Notes: generated by a model not told the origin, from the letters alone. A DNA stretch of 64,000 nt from Pantoea rwandensis (GCF_002095475.1 NZ_MLFR01000020.1:41759-105758), one strand, 5' to 3'. Shown: positions 21,715 to 31,839, counted from the stretch's first letter. A program made the numbers and translations.

Positions 21715-22527
21715 ATGAAGAAAAATCGCGCTTTCCTTAAATGGGCCGGAGGGAAATACCCACTGCTTGACGATATCCGTCGTCATTTGCCACAAGGTGA
21801 TTGTTTAATCGAACCCTTTGTCGGTGCCGGTTCCGTATTCCTCAACACTGATTATGACCGCTATCACCTGGCGGACATTAACGGTGATCTGATCAATCTC
21901 TACAACATCGTCAAAACCCGCACCAACGCATTTATTGAAGATGCGCGCCTGTTGTTTACCCCTGAAGGGAACATGGCGGAGACTTACTATGCACAGCGTC
22001 TGGCGTTTAATGCCAGTACGGATGAGTATCAGCGCGCATTGCTGTTTCTTTATCTTAACCGCCACGGCTATAACGGTCTTTGCCGCTACAATTTGCGCGG
22101 TGAGTTCAATGTGCCTTTTGGTCGTTACCGCAAACCTTACTTCCCTGAAGCGGAACTGCTGTGGTTTGCCGAACGGGCGCAAAAAGCGACCTTTGTCTGT
22201 GAATCGTACGATGTTACTCTGAACAACGCCCCTGTTGGCTCAGTGGTTTATTGCGATCCGCCTTACGCGCCCTTGTCGGCGACGGCGAATTTTACCGCTT
22301 ACCACACCAACAGCTTTAGCCTGCGCGAGCAGCAGCATTTGGCGGAATTGGCCAATAAGCTGGCGCATGAAAACGGTATACCGGTACTGATTTCCAACCA
22401 CGACACGCTGCTTACTCGCGAGTGGTATCAGAATGCGGTGTTAAATGTAGTCAAAGCCCGGCGTTCCATCAGCCGAAGCATAAGTGGTCGCACTCAGGTT
22501 GACGAACTGCTGGCGCTTTTCCGCTAG
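21715..22527 (+). CDS. dam: DNA adenine methylase Dam (GATC)
   Basis: The 270-residue class alpha N6-adenine methyltransferase has the AdoMet-binding [12 protein letters not shown] and [10 protein letters not shown] near the N terminus and the catalytic CDPPYAPLS in the second half. Dam marks GATC sites for mismatch repair and replication timing. It is nearly the E. coli length (278) and lies in the conserved damX-dam-rpe order. Confidence 0.96.
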   Translation: MKKNRAFLKWAGGKYPLLDDIRRHLPQGDCLIEPFVGAGSVFLNTDYDRYHLADINGDLINLYNIVKTRTNAFIEDARLLFTPEGNMAETYYAQRLAFNASTDEYQRALLFLYLNRHGYNGLCRYNLRGEFNVPFGRYRKPYFPEAELLWFAERAQKATFVCESYDVTLNNAPVGSVVYCDPPYAPLSATANFTAYHTNSFSLREQQHLAELANKLAHENGIPVLISNHDTLLTREWYQNAVLNVVKARRSISRSISGRTQVDELLALFR

Positions 22528-22592
22528 CTTGTTTCGTCCGCGACCAACGCATTACGTCAGCTCTGGCTGGCGCACAAAATTGGGAGAATCGG

Positions 22593-23276
22593 ATGAAACA
22601 ATTTTTACTGGCCCCTTCAATTCTTGCTGCTGATTTCGCCCGCTTGGGTGAGGATACTGCGAAAGCACTGGCGGCAGGGGGTGATGTGGTTCATTTCGAC
22701 GTGATGGACAACCACTATGTTCCCAATCTGACCATGGGTCCGATGGTGCTGAAAGCGCTGCGCGATTACGGCATCACTGCGCCCATTGATGTGCATCTGA
22801 TGGTTAAGCCGGTTGATGCGCTGATCCCAGAATTTGCTAAAGCGGGTGCGACTTACATTACCTTCCATCCTGAAGCGAGCGAGCACGTTGATCGCACGCT
22901 GCAACTGATTAAAGAACATGGCTGCAAAGCCGGCCTGGTGTTTAACCCTGCGACGCCGCTCGATTACCTCGATTATGTGATGGATAAACTCGACATCATC
23001 TTGCTGATGTCAGTCAACCCAGGCTTCGGTGGTCAATCCTTCATTCCTGGCACGCTGGATAAACTGCGTCAGGCGCGTCGACTCATCGACCAGAGCGGCT
23101 ACGATATTCGTCTGGAAGTGGATGGCGGTGTGAAGATCGATAACATCGGTCAGATCGCGGCGGCGGGTGCGGATATGTTTGTGGCCGGTTCTGCGATCTT
23201 CGGTCACCCCGATTACAAAAAAGTGATCGACGAAATGCGTGGCGAACTGGAGAAAGTTAATGGCTCATTTCACTGA
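22593..23276 (+). CDS. rpe: Ribulose-phosphate 3-epimerase
   Basis: The 227-residue TIM-barrel enzyme shows the metal-binding segments [23 protein letters not shown] and VDGGV, with the phosphate-binding NPGFGGQSF loop. It interconverts ribulose 5-phosphate and xylulose 5-phosphate in the pentose phosphate pathway. The gene starts 65 bases after dam and its 3' end overlaps gph by 17 bases, indicating coupled translation. Confidence 0.97.
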   Translation: MKQFLLAPSILAADFARLGEDTAKALAAGGDVVHFDVMDNHYVPNLTMGPMVLKALRDYGITAPIDVHLMVKPVDALIPEFAKAGATYITFHPEASEHVDRTLQLIKEHGCKAGLVFNPATPLDYLDYVMDKLDIILLMSVNPGFGGQSFIPGTLDKLRQARRLIDQSGYDIRLEVDGGVKIDNIGQIAAAGADMFVAGSAIFGHPDYKKVIDEMRGELEKVNGSFH

Positions 23277-23937
23277 TATCCGCGCACTGGCTTTTGACCT
23301 GGATGGCACGCTGGTAGATAGCGCACCGGGTCTGGCGCAGGCGATTGATCATGCCTTAGGTGATTTGCAGTTACCGCCGCCGGGCGTTGCGCTGGCCTCC
23401 ACATGGATTGGTAATGGCGCAGATGTGATGATGGCCCGCGCCCTGAAGTGGGCGCTAGGACGTGAGCCGCATGCTGAAGAACAGCGTGATGCGCGCAGCT
23501 TGTTTGATAAGTATTACGCCGAAACAGTGGAAGCGGGCAGCACGCTGTTTCCACAAGTGAAAGAGACGCTGGCCGCGTTGCATGCGAAAGGCTTGCCGAT
23601 GGCGATCGTCACCAACAAGCCGACGCCCTTTGTCGCGCCTTTACTGCAATCGTTGGGCATTGCCGACTACTTCACGCTGATTATTGGCGGTGATGATGTG
23701 GTAGTGAAAAAGCCGCATCCAGCAGCGATCTTCCTTGTTCTGGGTCACTTTGGCGTGCTGCAAAAAGAATTACTGTTTGTGGGCGATTCTCGCAATGATA
23801 TTCATGCGGCTCAGGCCGCAGGCGTACCGAATATCGGCATGACCTTCGGCTACAACTATGGCGAGCCGATTGCCGCCAGCCAACCCGACTTAACTCTCGA
23901 TACTTTTAGCGAACTTTTGCCCGCTCTCGGGCTGTAA
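23260..23937 (+). CDS. gph: Phosphoglycolate phosphatase
   Basis: The 225-residue HAD phosphatase carries motif [15 protein letters not shown], motif [10 protein letters not shown] and motif III KPHPA with [15 protein letters not shown]. It dephosphorylates 2-phosphoglycolate, a product of DNA 3'-end repair. The ATG at 23260 with GGAG upstream and the sequence [14 protein letters not shown] fit the family; an in-frame ATG at 23239 adds seven residues and has no better ribosome site. Confidence 0.95.
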   Translation: MAHFTDIRALAFDLDGTLVDSAPGLAQAIDHALGDLQLPPPGVALASTWIGNGADVMMARALKWALGREPHAEEQRDARSLFDKYYAETVEAGSTLFPQVKETLAALHAKGLPMAIVTNKPTPFVAPLLQSLGIADYFTLIIGGDDVVVKKPHPAAIFLVLGHFGVLQKELLFVGDSRNDIHAAQAAGVPNIGMTFGYNYGEPIAASQPDLTLDTFSELLPALGL

Positions 23938-23952
23938 TTATCAGGACATAAT

Positions 23953-24957
23953 ATGAGCAAACCCATCGTTTTCAGCGGCGCCCAGCCTTCCGGTGAACTG
24001 ACCATTGGCAACTACATGGGTGCGCTACGTCAGTGGGTGCAGATGCAGGATGATTTCCACTGCATTTACTGCATCGTTGATCTGCACGCGATCACGGTTC
24101 GCCAGGATCCGGTTGCGCTGCGCAAAGCCACGCTGGATACCCTGGCGCTGTACCTTGCCTGCGGTATCGATCCGGCTAAAAGCACCATCTTTGTTCAGTC
24201 ACACGTGCCAGAGCACGCGCAGCTGAGCTGGGTGCTGAACTGCTACACCTATTTCGGTGAGCTGAGCCGCATGACGCAGTTTAAAGATAAATCTGCGCGT
24301 TACTCAGAAAACATCACGGCAGGTCTGTTCGATTACCCGGTGTTAATGGCAGCGGACATTCTGCTGTATCAAACCAACCAGGTACCGGTGGGTGAAGATC
24401 AGAAACAGCATCTGGAACTGAGTCGCGATATCGCGGGTCGCTTCAACGCGCTGTACGGTGATGTATTCAAGGTCCCTGAGCCGTTTATTCCAAAATCAGG
24501 CGCACGCGTGATGTCGCTGTTGGAACCGACTAAGAAGATGTCGAAGTCGGATGACAACCGCAATAACGTGATTGGCCTGTTGGAAGATACCAAAGCGGTG
24601 GTGAAGAAGATTAAGCGCGCAGTGACTGACTCCGCTGAGCCACCCGTGGTGCGTTACGACATTAAAGAGAAAGCCGGTGTTTCTAACCTGCTGGATATCC
24701 TTTCCGGTGTGACTGGCAAGCCGATTCCGCAGCTGGAACAGGAATTCGAAGGCAAAATGTATGGCCATCTGAAAGGTGAAGTTGCGGATGCGGTTTCCGG
24801 CATGCTGACTGAGCTGCAGGAGCGCTATCATCGTTTCCGTAATGACGAAGCTTTCCTGAACCAGGTCATGCGTGAGGGTGCCACTAAGGCGCGTGCTCAA
24901 GCGCAAGAAACCCTGAAGAAAGTCTACGAAGCGGTGGGCTTTGTCGCACAGCCATAA
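23953..24957 (+). CDS. trpS: Tryptophanyl-tRNA synthetase
   Basis: The 334-residue class I synthetase equals the E. coli length. The HIGH-type motif is [13 protein letters not shown] near the N terminus, and the KMSKS motif occurs intact as KKMSKSDDN. It charges tRNA-Trp with tryptophan. It lies 15 bases after gph in the same direction and ends at a strong terminator shared with convergent cysG. Confidence 0.98.
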   Translation: MSKPIVFSGAQPSGELTIGNYMGALRQWVQMQDDFHCIYCIVDLHAITVRQDPVALRKATLDTLALYLACGIDPAKSTIFVQSHVPEHAQLSWVLNCYTYFGELSRMTQFKDKSARYSENITAGLFDYPVLMAADILLYQTNQVPVGEDQKQHLELSRDIAGRFNALYGDVFKVPEPFIPKSGARVMSLLEPTKKMSKSDDNRNNVIGLLEDTKAVVKKIKRAVTDSAEPPVVRYDIKEKAGVSNLLDILSGVTGKPIPQLEQEFEGKMYGHLKGEVADAVSGMLTELQERYHRFRNDEAFLNQVMREGATKARAQAQETLKKVYEAVGFVAQP

Positions 24958-24976
24958 ACTGCTAGCGACATCATTC

Positions 24977-25012
24977 AAAACGGCGAGTTGTCATGACTCG
25001 CCGTTTTTTATT
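24977..25012. terminator. Bidirectional terminator trpS/cysG
   Basis: AAAACGGCGAGT-TGTCATG-ACTCGCCGTTTTTT is a perfect 12-bp stem with A and T tracts on either side, between two convergent genes. Confidence 0.93.
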
Positions 25013-25013
25013 T

Positions 25014-26378
25014 CTAGAACCAGCGTAACTGACTGCGCAAACTCACCACGTGACCAACGATAATCAGAGCCGGGCTAGCAAACTGCTGAGCCAGTTGACT
25101 GAGTTCCGCTAATGTGGCGGTTTCCACCCGCTGCTGTGGTGTGGTGCCGTTCTGCACGATAGCCACTGGTGTCCCGGCATCCATCCCATGCTGCAACAGC
25201 TGGCGCTGGATTTCAGGTGCCTGATTCAGACCCATGTAAAAGACCAGCGTTTGCTGGTCGGCTGCGAGTTTATCCCACTCAATTTCCCCGTGCTGCTGCA
25301 GATGACCGGTGACAAAACGCACGCTCTGCGCGTGATCGCGGTGCGTAAGCGGAATGCCGCTGTAGGCTGCACAACCGGAAGCGGCAGTGATCCCCGGCAC
25401 CACGCTAAAGGGAATGTTGTGCTGCGCCAGCACTTCCAATTCCTCTCCTCCACGTCCGAAAATAAACGGATCGCCGCCTTTGAGTCGCACCACACGTTTG
25501 CCACTTTGGGCTTGCTCCAGTAACAGTTGGTTGATTTGCGACTGAGGCACGCAGTGGTTGCCTGCCTGTTTCCCCACAAAGATGCGCTCAGCATCGCGAC
25601 GGACCAGATTGAGAATCGGCTCGGATACCAGGCGATCGTAAACCACCACATCGGCCTGCTGGATGCACTGCAAGCCTTTCAGCGTCAGTAATCCGGCATC
25701 TCCCGGACCCGCGCCTACCAGCACCACTTCACCCTGTTGTGATAGCGGCGCATCAAACAGCGTATCAACGATATGATCGGCGCGTGGTTGGTCACCATTG
25801 GCCAGCGTTTGTGCCAGACGATCGCTGGCGAAGAATCGCTCCCAGAAAGCACGGCGCTGCCCCATGCTGTTGAACGTCTTTTTCACCCGGCTGCGCAATG
25901 AGCCGGCCAGAGTAGCCAGTTGGCCGAGATGCTGCGGCAACATGGCTTCAAGCTTCTCGCGCAGCAGGCGAGCCAGCACCGGAGCACGGCCGCCGGATGA
26001 CACGGCAATCATCAGCGGTGAGCGATCGACAATCGACGGCATGATGGCGCTGGCTTCCTGCGGCGCATCCACCAGATTGCAGAAGATGCGGCGTAATTCG
26101 GCGGCATCGCCCACCTGCTGATTGACGGCGTCATCGTCGGTGGCGGCAATCACCAACCAACAGCCCTCCAGCCAGCTCTCCTCAAAGGTGCCGGGTAATA
26201 AGCGCAGCTTTCCCTGTTCAGCCCATTGTTGAAAAACAGGGGAGAAACTCAACGCACCGACATGCAGATCGGCACCCGCATCCAGCAACAGACGCGCTTT
26301 ACGCTCTGCGACATCACCTCCGCCAACCAGCAAACAACGTTTGCCCTGTAGGCGGCAAAACAGGGGGAAATAGTCCAT
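25014..26378 (-). CDS. cysG: Siroheme synthase (trifunctional)
   Basis: The 454-residue protein fuses an N-terminal NAD-dependent precorrin-2 dehydrogenase/ferrochelatase (about 1-210; [20 protein letters not shown]) to a C-terminal uroporphyrinogen III methyltransferase (about 215-454; [32 protein letters not shown]). It makes siroheme for nitrite and sulfite reductases. It is the last gene of the nir block, separated from nirC by about 200 bases containing a palindromic repeat, so it may have its own promoter. Confidence 0.96.
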   Translation of the reverse strand: MDYFPLFCRLQGKRCLLVGGGDVAERKARLLLDAGADLHVGALSFSPVFQQWAEQGKLRLLPGTFEESWLEGCWLVIAATDDDAVNQQVGDAAELRRIFCNLVDAPQEASAIMPSIVDRSPLMIAVSSGGRAPVLARLLREKLEAMLPQHLGQLATLAGSLRSRVKKTFNSMGQRRAFWERFFASDRLAQTLANGDQPRADHIVDTLFDAPLSQQGEVVLVGAGPGDAGLLTLKGLQCIQQADVVVYDRLVSEPILNLVRRDAERIFVGKQAGNHCVPQSQINQLLLEQAQSGKRVVRLKGGDPFIFGRGGEELEVLAQHNIPFSVVPGITAASGCAAYSGIPLTHRDHAQSVRFVTGHLQQHGEIEWDKLAADQQTLVFYMGLNQAPEIQRQLLQHGMDAGTPVAIVQNGTTPQQRVETATLAELSQLAQQFASPALIIVGHVVSLRSQLRWF

Positions 26379-26451
26379 CGCTCATCCTCAAAAAGCCCGC
26401 GAGCCGTGTGATGGTCATCAGTTAAGCAACGTGGTTTTGGCATGCACAATC

Positions 26452-26510
26452 TGTAGCGGCGCGATTTATCGCGCAGGGGTTAAACACGCGCAATAAATTG
26501 CGCCGCTACA
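26452..26510. repeat. Palindromic intergenic repeat, copy 1
   Basis: Two 23-base arms, 26452-26474 (starting TGTAGCGGCGC) and 26488-26510 (ending GCGCCGCTACA), form a near-perfect hairpin with a 13-base loop. The same element occurs at 51425-51484. It lies between nirC and cysG, both minus strand, and would form a long hairpin in any nirC-cysG transcript. Confidence 0.88.
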
Positions 26511-26575
26511 AATTTGTGTGACCGTTAGTGTTGATAACGTGATTCACATAATAAGGTTCGTGGGCTCAGAAACAT

Positions 26576-27379
26576 TTAAACCGATTTGAGCGCAGTGACT
26601 TTTGGCGCCACTTGCGGTCTCTGAGCTTGCGGTGTGGCGTACCAGTAACCGAGGCCCATTAACACCATACCAGAGAACATGTTGCCGAGTGTCACCCACA
26701 GTAGGTTGTGGCCGATGCCGTTTAATGTCAGGTCGGCATTGTGCTGACCAAACCACGACAGGGCGAAGACTGTCATGTTGGCTACTGAGTGCTCATAGCC
26801 GGAGGCGATGAACGCCAGCAAGCACCACCAAATAGCGAGGAACTTCGCAGTGCCTTCGGTACGTACTGCCATCCAGATTGCCAGACAGACCAACCAGTTA
26901 CAGAGTGCGCCTTTAAAGAACAGCGCCATCGCGGGCTGGGTGGTTTTGGCCAATGCCGCGCTGTGAATCAGAGCGCTAGCGTTGGGCAGCATGGCACCTG
27001 CGGCATAGTAATGAAGCAACGCGACAAACACCGAACCAATCAGATTACCCAGCCAGGTCTGCGGCAGCACACACCACATTTGCCCTTGGCTAATGCTGCC
27101 GGACTTAGCGCCAATCATCAGAAACATGGTGTGGCCGGTAAACAACTCCGAACCGGCGATGATCACCAGTGTCAGCGCGATGCCAAAAGTGGCCCCCATA
27201 ATCAGCGGCCGCCAAGCGGGATCGGCCAGATTACCGAGCGTGAAGATCAAGATGATTGCCAGGCCAACGTAGGCACCGGCCATTGCCGAGCTGATCCAAA
27301 AAGCAAGCGGGCTTTGCTGTGCCGTACGCACAATGCGCGCCGCATTATTAGCGCAGCTGTTCAGGGTGTCAGTAAACAT
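26576..27379 (-). CDS. nirC: Nitrite channel NirC (FNT family)
   Basis: The 267-residue membrane protein belongs to the formate/nitrite transporter family, with six helices and the typical re-entrant regions (GAYVGLAIILIFTLGNL, GSELFTGHTMFL, WVTLGNMFSGMVLMGLGY). It moves nitrite across the inner membrane for NirBD. It lies 30 bases downstream of nirD. Confidence 0.95.
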   Translation of the reverse strand: MFTDTLNSCANNAARIVRTAQQSPLAFWISSAMAGAYVGLAIILIFTLGNLADPAWRPLIMGATFGIALTLVIIAGSELFTGHTMFLMIGAKSGSISQGQMWCVLPQTWLGNLIGSVFVALLHYYAAGAMLPNASALIHSAALAKTTQPAMALFFKGALCNWLVCLAIWMAVRTEGTAKFLAIWWCLLAFIASGYEHSVANMTVFALSWFGQHNADLTLNGIGHNLLWVTLGNMFSGMVLMGLGYWYATPQAQRPQVAPKVTALKSV

Positions 27380-27409
27380 AGTGACGTCTCATAAAGTGAA
27401 GGAATTCTC

Positions 27410-27736
27410 TCAACTGCACACCTCGACCCGACCTTCATTAACGCGTACCGGATAACTCGCCACTGAACGGGATTCGTCCTCCAGGCAGATGCCATCACTC
27501 AAGCGGAAGCGCTGCTTTTTCAATGGACTGGCGACCCAAAGTGTTTGCTGATGTTCAGCAATCAAGCCGCGTGATAACACACTTGCTTCGGAGAAAGGAT
27601 CGATGTTGCTGAGTGCATACAGTTGCTCATCGTCATGCGGGCGGAAGATGGCAATCTGTTGCCCTTTTACCAGCGCACAGACGCCGGTAGCAGGCAGGAT
27701 TTGCTTGAGTTCACACACGGAATGCCACTGGCTCAT
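27410..27736 (-). CDS. nirD: Nitrite reductase small subunit NirD
   Basis: The 108-residue protein has the Rieske-like fold of NirD. As usual for the enterobacterial form, it lacks the Cys/His ligands of true Rieske proteins (no CxH pair seen). It works with NirB in cytoplasmic NADH-dependent reduction of nitrite to ammonia. Its start overlaps the nirB stop by 4 bases (ATGA). Confidence 0.95.
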   Translation of the reverse strand: MSQWHSVCELKQILPATGVCALVKGQQIAIFRPHDDEQLYALSNIDPFSEASVLSRGLIAEHQQTLWVASPLKKQRFRLSDGICLEDESRSVASYPVRVNEGRVEVCS

Positions 27737-30273
27737 GCGTCAATCTCCTCAATCAGGGTGACCGCAATGCGTTCGGCGGGACGTGCCGGGCGATGCTGAT
27801 CGCGCTGGTGAATGTGTTGCACCAGCGGGTCACGCTGATTGCTGTTAATAAAGGTGCTGAAGTGGATTTGCTGCTGGGGATCGTTCACCGTTGCAGCCCA
27901 TTCGCACTCGACTGCGCCGCGCAGGCGTGTCAATTCACTCTCCAGCTGCGCGTTAAGGCCGAGTTTGTCATCCACAATCACGCTGCGCAGATAGTTGATG
28001 CCGCCTTCCAGGCTTTCCAGCCACAGTGAGGTGCGCTGCAAGCGGTCACCGGTGCGGATGTAGAACATCATGAAGCGGTCGAGATAGGTGAGCAGGGTGT
28101 CGCGATCCAGATCGGCTGCCAGCAGATCGGCGTGGCGAGGTTTCATACCGCCGTTGCCGCACACATACAGATTCCAGCCTTTTTCGGTGGCGATGATGCC
28201 GACATCCTTACCTTGCGCTTCGGCACATTCGCGGGTACAGCCCGAGACGCCAAACTTCATTTTGTGCGGGGTACGGATGCCTTTGTAGCGGTTCTCCAGC
28301 TCAATACCAAAGCCAAGGCTGTCGCCCACGCCGTAGCGGCACCAGGTGCTGCCGACGCAGGTTTTCGCCATGCGTAGTGCTTTGGCGTAGGCTTGGCCGG
28401 TTTCAAATCCAGCATCAATCAGTTGGGCCCAGATGGCGGGCAGGTCATCGCGCTGTGCGCCGAACAGACCAATACGCTGCGATCCGGTGATTTTGGTATA
28501 GAGGTTGTACTGACGAGCCACAGCACCCACGGCCATCAAGCCTTCCGGCGTGATTTCGCCGCCTGGTGAACGCGGGATAACGGAGTAGGTGCCATCTTTC
28601 TGGATGTTGCCGAGGAACAGATCGTTGCTGTCCTGCAGCGGCGCGAGCTGTGGTTTGAGCACATATTCGTTCCAGCAAGAAGCCAGCAGCGAACCCACGG
28701 TGGGTTTGCACACTTCACAACCATAGCCTTGGCCGTATTTCGCCAGCAGCGCATCAAAGGATTTAATCTCTTCAACGCGAATTAGGTGATACAGCTCTTG
28801 GCGCGAATAAGGAAAGTGTTCGCACAGGTGGTTGTTGACTTCGATACCCTGGCGACTTAATTCAGCGTTTAACACTTGAGTAATCAGTGGGATACAGCCG
28901 CCGCAGCCGGTTCCGGCGCGGGTTTCACTTTTCAGCATCGCCACCGTGTGGCAGCCGCCTTGCACCGCTTTTACGATGTCGCCTTTGCTGACGTCAAAGC
29001 AGGAGCAGATTTGCGCACTGTCCGGCAGTGAATCCACGCCCAGCACCGGCTTTTCCCCGCTGCCAGCGGGGAGAATCAGCATTTCCGGATTCTCTGGCAG
29101 AGTGATGTTATTCAGCGCCAACTGCAGCAGATTACCGTAATCGCTGGTGTCACCGACTAACACCGCGCCGAGCAACGTGCGGTTGTCTTCACTAACGATG
29201 AGACGTTTGTAGATGTGTTTGTGCTCGTCGAGCCACATGTAGCTGCGCGCACCCGGCGTGCGGCCCTGCGCATCGCCGATGCCACCGACATCCACGCCAA
29301 GCAGTTTAAGCTTGGCGCTCATGTCGGCCCCGGAGAAGGCGTTTTCACGTCCCACTAAGGTATCGCTGGCAACCTGAGCCATTTTGTAGCCCGGTGCCAC
29401 TAAGCCGAACAGACGGTTCTGCCATGCAGCACATTCACCGACAGCGTAAATCGCGGCATCACTGGTTCGGCAGCGATCGTTAATCGCGATGCCGCCGCGT
29501 TGACCAATTTCCAGCCCGCACTGTTTTGCCAGTTTGTCCTGTGGGCGAATCCCGGTGGAGAACACGATAAAATCGACATCCAGCGCGCTGCCATCGGCGA
29601 ACTCCAGCGTTTTCCCGCCTTTAGCATGATGCACAATCTGCTGCGTGTTTTTACCCGTATGCACCCGCACACCCATCTGCTCAATTTTACGGCGTAGCTG
29701 TTCGCCCCCTTGCACATCCAGCTGTTCTGCCATTAACCCTGGCGCAAACTCAATGACATGGGTTTCGATGCCAAGGTTTTTTAGCGCTCCCGCTGCTTCC
29801 AGACCCAGCAGGCCGCCGCCAATCACGGCACCCCGTTTGCTGCGACGCGCGCAGGCTTCAATGGCATTGAGATCTTCGATGGTGCGATAAACAAAACAGT
29901 CAGTGCCCTCCGAGCCCTTGATGGGCGGGATCCACGGATAAGAGCCCGTAGCAAAAATCAGCGTGTCGTAATGCACCGCACGACCGGTGTTGGAGTGGAT
30001 GAGTTTTTCGTCGCGATTAATAGTGATAGCGCGTTCGCCAATCAGCAGATTAACCTGATGTTTTTCGTAATAGCCCGGCCGCACCAGAGACAGCTCTTCC
30101 GCGGTGTGATGGGAGAAGTAGGCAGAAAGGTGGACGCGATCATAGGCGACACGGGGTTCTTCACAAAAGACGGTAAGGGCGAATTGGCCAGGTTCGGCTT
30201 TGTCGATCAGTTCTTCTATAAAGCGGTGGCCGACCATGCCGTTGCCAATAATCACGACATTGTGCTTGCTCAT
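27733..30273 (-). CDS. nirB: NADH-dependent nitrite reductase large subunit NirB
   Basis: The 846-residue protein shows an N-terminal FAD/NAD(P)H oxidoreductase (VVIIGNGMVGHRFIEEL), a BFD-type [2Fe-2S] domain (CSCFDVSKGD and GTGCGGCIP), and the siroheme/[4Fe-4S] reductase region with CTRECAEAQG and YVCGNGG ligands. With NirD it reduces nitrite to ammonia in the cytoplasm using siroheme made by CysG. The promoter region contains FNR and NarL/NarP sites at the E. coli spacing. Confidence 0.97.
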   Translation of the reverse strand: MSKHNVVIIGNGMVGHRFIEELIDKAEPGQFALTVFCEEPRVAYDRVHLSAYFSHHTAEELSLVRPGYYEKHQVNLLIGERAITINRDEKLIHSNTGRAVHYDTLIFATGSYPWIPPIKGSEGTDCFVYRTIEDLNAIEACARRSKRGAVIGGGLLGLEAAGALKNLGIETHVIEFAPGLMAEQLDVQGGEQLRRKIEQMGVRVHTGKNTQQIVHHAKGGKTLEFADGSALDVDFIVFSTGIRPQDKLAKQCGLEIGQRGGIAINDRCRTSDAAIYAVGECAAWQNRLFGLVAPGYKMAQVASDTLVGRENAFSGADMSAKLKLLGVDVGGIGDAQGRTPGARSYMWLDEHKHIYKRLIVSEDNRTLLGAVLVGDTSDYGNLLQLALNNITLPENPEMLILPAGSGEKPVLGVDSLPDSAQICSCFDVSKGDIVKAVQGGCHTVAMLKSETRAGTGCGGCIPLITQVLNAELSRQGIEVNNHLCEHFPYSRQELYHLIRVEEIKSFDALLAKYGQGYGCEVCKPTVGSLLASCWNEYVLKPQLAPLQDSNDLFLGNIQKDGTYSVIPRSPGGEITPEGLMAVGAVARQYNLYTKITGSQRIGLFGAQRDDLPAIWAQLIDAGFETGQAYAKALRMAKTCVGSTWCRYGVGDSLGFGIELENRYKGIRTPHKMKFGVSGCTRECAEAQGKDVGIIATEKGWNLYVCGNGGMKPRHADLLAADLDRDTLLTYLDRFMMFYIRTGDRLQRTSLWLESLEGGINYLRSVIVDDKLGLNAQLESELTRLRGAVECEWAATVNDPQQQIHFSTFINSNQRDPLVQHIHQRDQHRPARPAERIAVTLIEEIDA

Positions 30274-30303
30274 GCTTGCCTCAAAATTTGCGGTATCTGC
30301 GAT

Positions 30304-30310
30304 TACGATA
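30304..30310 (-). promoter_or_regulatory. Probable nirB -10 element
   Basis: TATCGT on the minus strand (30310-30305) lies at the distance from the FNR box expected for a class II FNR promoter, giving an inferred start near 30297, about 24 bases before the nirB ATG. Confidence 0.6.
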
Positions 30311-30331
30311 GCGCGCTACTTTTGCCGCTCA

Positions 30332-30345
30332 TTGATGTATATCAA
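30332..30345 (-). promoter_or_regulatory. FNR box of nirB
   Basis: TTGAT-GTAT-ATCAA is a perfect match to the FNR consensus TTGAT-N4-ATCAA. Its centre at 30338.5 is 41.5 bases from the inferred nirB start, as in E. coli, so anaerobic induction by FNR is strongly indicated. Confidence 0.9.
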
Positions 30346-30358
30346 GCGCACCTTTATA

Positions 30359-30374
30359 TACCTATTTTGAGGTA
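30359..30374 (-). promoter_or_regulatory. NarL/NarP 7-2-7 site of nirB
   Basis: TACCTAT-TT-TGAGGTA is an inverted pair of NarL heptamers (TACCTAT and TACCTCA) with a 2-base spacer. The centre, 30366.5, is 28 bases from the FNR centre, hence at about -69.5, the position of the NarL/NarP site of E. coli nirB. It predicts activation by nitrate and nitrite. Confidence 0.85.
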
Positions 30375-30378
30375 TGTA

Positions 30379-30400
30379 ACTGATTTTGAACAAAATCAGT
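30379..30400. promoter_or_regulatory. 22-bp palindrome, unassigned operator
   Basis: ACTGATTTTG-AA-CAAAATCAGT has perfect 10-base arms. It sits between nirB and codA, just upstream of the NarL site. I do not recognise the regulator; the size suits a dimeric repressor or activator. Confidence 0.55.
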
Positions 30401-30523
30401 AAGTGGCTTATTTGGCTCGAATTTGTTCAGTCTGATCGGTCTGTATAGCAACCGTAAATCGATGACGCGGGTAAACGGATTTTCGTGCTAGCTTTACCTG
30501 TTGCTTTTAAACAGGAGAAAGGC

Positions 30524-31774
30524 ATGGCGAACCGGTCACTGAAGTGGATCAACAACCTGCGTATCGCGGGCCAACAAGGTTTGTGGCAGATGGAAATTAA
30601 CGGCGCAAAAATCGCCGCGCTTCGCCCACAGCCATCAACGCTGGCGATGCAAAACGATGCGCTTGATGCGGAAGGAGGGCTGGCAAGCGCCCCCTTTATA
30701 GAGCCGCATATTCACCTCGATACCACACAAACCGCCGGGCAGCCCGCCTGGAACCAGTCTGGTACGCTGTTTGAAGGGATTGAGCGTTGGGCGGAGCGCA
30801 AAGCGCTACTCAGCCATGAGGATGTCAAGCAGCGGGCGCAGCAGACGTTGAAATGGCAAATCGCCAATGGCATTCAGCATGTGCGCACCCACGTCGATGT
30901 CTCCGATCCTACGCTCACCGCATTGAAAGCGATGCTTGAAGTGAAAGCCGAAATGGCACCTTGGATCGATATCCAAATCGTCGCCTTCCCGCAGGAAGGC
31001 ATTCTTTCCTACCCCAATGGTGAGGCATTGCTGGAAGAGGCGCTGCGACTCGGCGCCGATGTGGTGGGTGCCATTCCGCATTTCGAGTTCACGCGTGAAT
31101 ATGGTGTGGAGTCGCTGCATAAAACCTTTGCGCTGGCCAATCGTTATGACCGCATGGTGGATGTGCACTGTGATGAAATCGACGATGAGCAATCACGCTT
31201 TGTCGAAACCGTGGCGGCGCTGGCGCATCGTGATGGCAACGGTGAGCGGGTGACGGCCAGCCACACCACGGCGATGCACTCCTACAATAATGCCTACACC
31301 TCACGCTTATTCCGGCTGTTAAAGCTCTCAAAGATCAACTTTATCGCTAACCCGCTGGTGAATATCCACCTGCAGGGGCGTTTCGACAGCTACCCTAAAC
31401 GGCGCGGCATCACACGCGTGAAAGAGTTGCTCGACGCCGACATTAACGTCTGCTTTGGTCACGATGATGTATTCGACCCCTGGTATCCGCTGGGCACGGC
31501 CAGCATGCTACAGGTGCTGCATATGGGATTGCATGTGTGTCAGATGATGGGCTACGAGCAGATTGATAATGGGCTAAGCCTGATTACCACCAACAGCGCT
31601 AAAGCTATGCAATTGAAGGATTACGGCCTGGCCGTGGGTGATGATGCCAGCCTGATTATTTTGCCTGCCGAGAATGGTTTTGATGCGGTGCGTAGGCAAG
31701 TACCCGTGCGCTATTCGGTGCGTCAGGGAGGGTGGTGGCAGCCACGCAGCCTGCGGTCAGTGAGATTTACTTAG
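30524..31774 (+). CDS. codA: Cytosine deaminase, C terminus out of frame
   Basis: The protein follows E. coli CodA closely from residue 1. It has the metal-binding [13 protein letters not shown], the histidine and glutamate in [12 protein letters not shown], and the iron-site aspartate in [11 protein letters not shown]. It converts cytosine to uracil and ammonia in the cytoplasm. The ATG at 30524 follows AGGAGAAA. As read it is 416 residues and ends in an unconserved [13 protein letters not shown] tail. Adding one G at the G3 run 31730-31732 restores [22 protein letters not shown] to a stop at 31804-31806, 427 residues, exactly the E. coli length. There is no codB permease here. The gene lies between nirB and tsgA, absent from that place in E. 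coli. Confidence 0.93.
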   Translation: MANRSLKWINNLRIAGQQGLWQMEINGAKIAALRPQPSTLAMQNDALDAEGGLASAPFIEPHIHLDTTQTAGQPAWNQSGTLFEGIERWAERKALLSHEDVKQRAQQTLKWQIANGIQHVRTHVDVSDPTLTALKAMLEVKAEMAPWIDIQIVAFPQEGILSYPNGEALLEEALRLGADVVGAIPHFEFTREYGVESLHKTFALANRYDRMVDVHCDEIDDEQSRFVETVAALAHRDGNGERVTASHTTAMHSYNNAYTSRLFRLLKLSKINFIANPLVNIHLQGRFDSYPKRRGITRVKELLDADINVCFGHDDVFDPWYPLGTASMLQVLHMGLHVCQMMGYEQIDNGLSLITTNSAKAMQLKDYGLAVGDDASLIILPAENGFDAVRRQVPVRYSVRQGGWWQPRSLRSVRFT

Positions 31775-31810
31775 GTGAAGCGGAAGCGGTTAACTTTAAG
31801 CGGTAGCAGC

Positions 31811-31834
31811 AGGGGCGACCCTCAGGCCGCCCCT
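31811..31834. terminator. Hairpin between codA and tsgA
   Basis: AGGGGCG and CGCCCCT flank a 10-base loop in the 33-base gap between the restored codA stop and the tsgA stop. No T tract follows on either strand, so efficiency is uncertain. Confidence 0.5.
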
Positions 31835-31839
31835 CATTC

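Noticed and set aside
22593..24957. Open frames antisense to rpe, gph and trpS
   Set aside because: Shadows of strongly conserved genes.
30455..30500. PurR-like sequence (GTAAACGGATTTTCGT) before codA
   Set aside because: Half-site symmetry and spacing do not fit the 16-bp PurR consensus.
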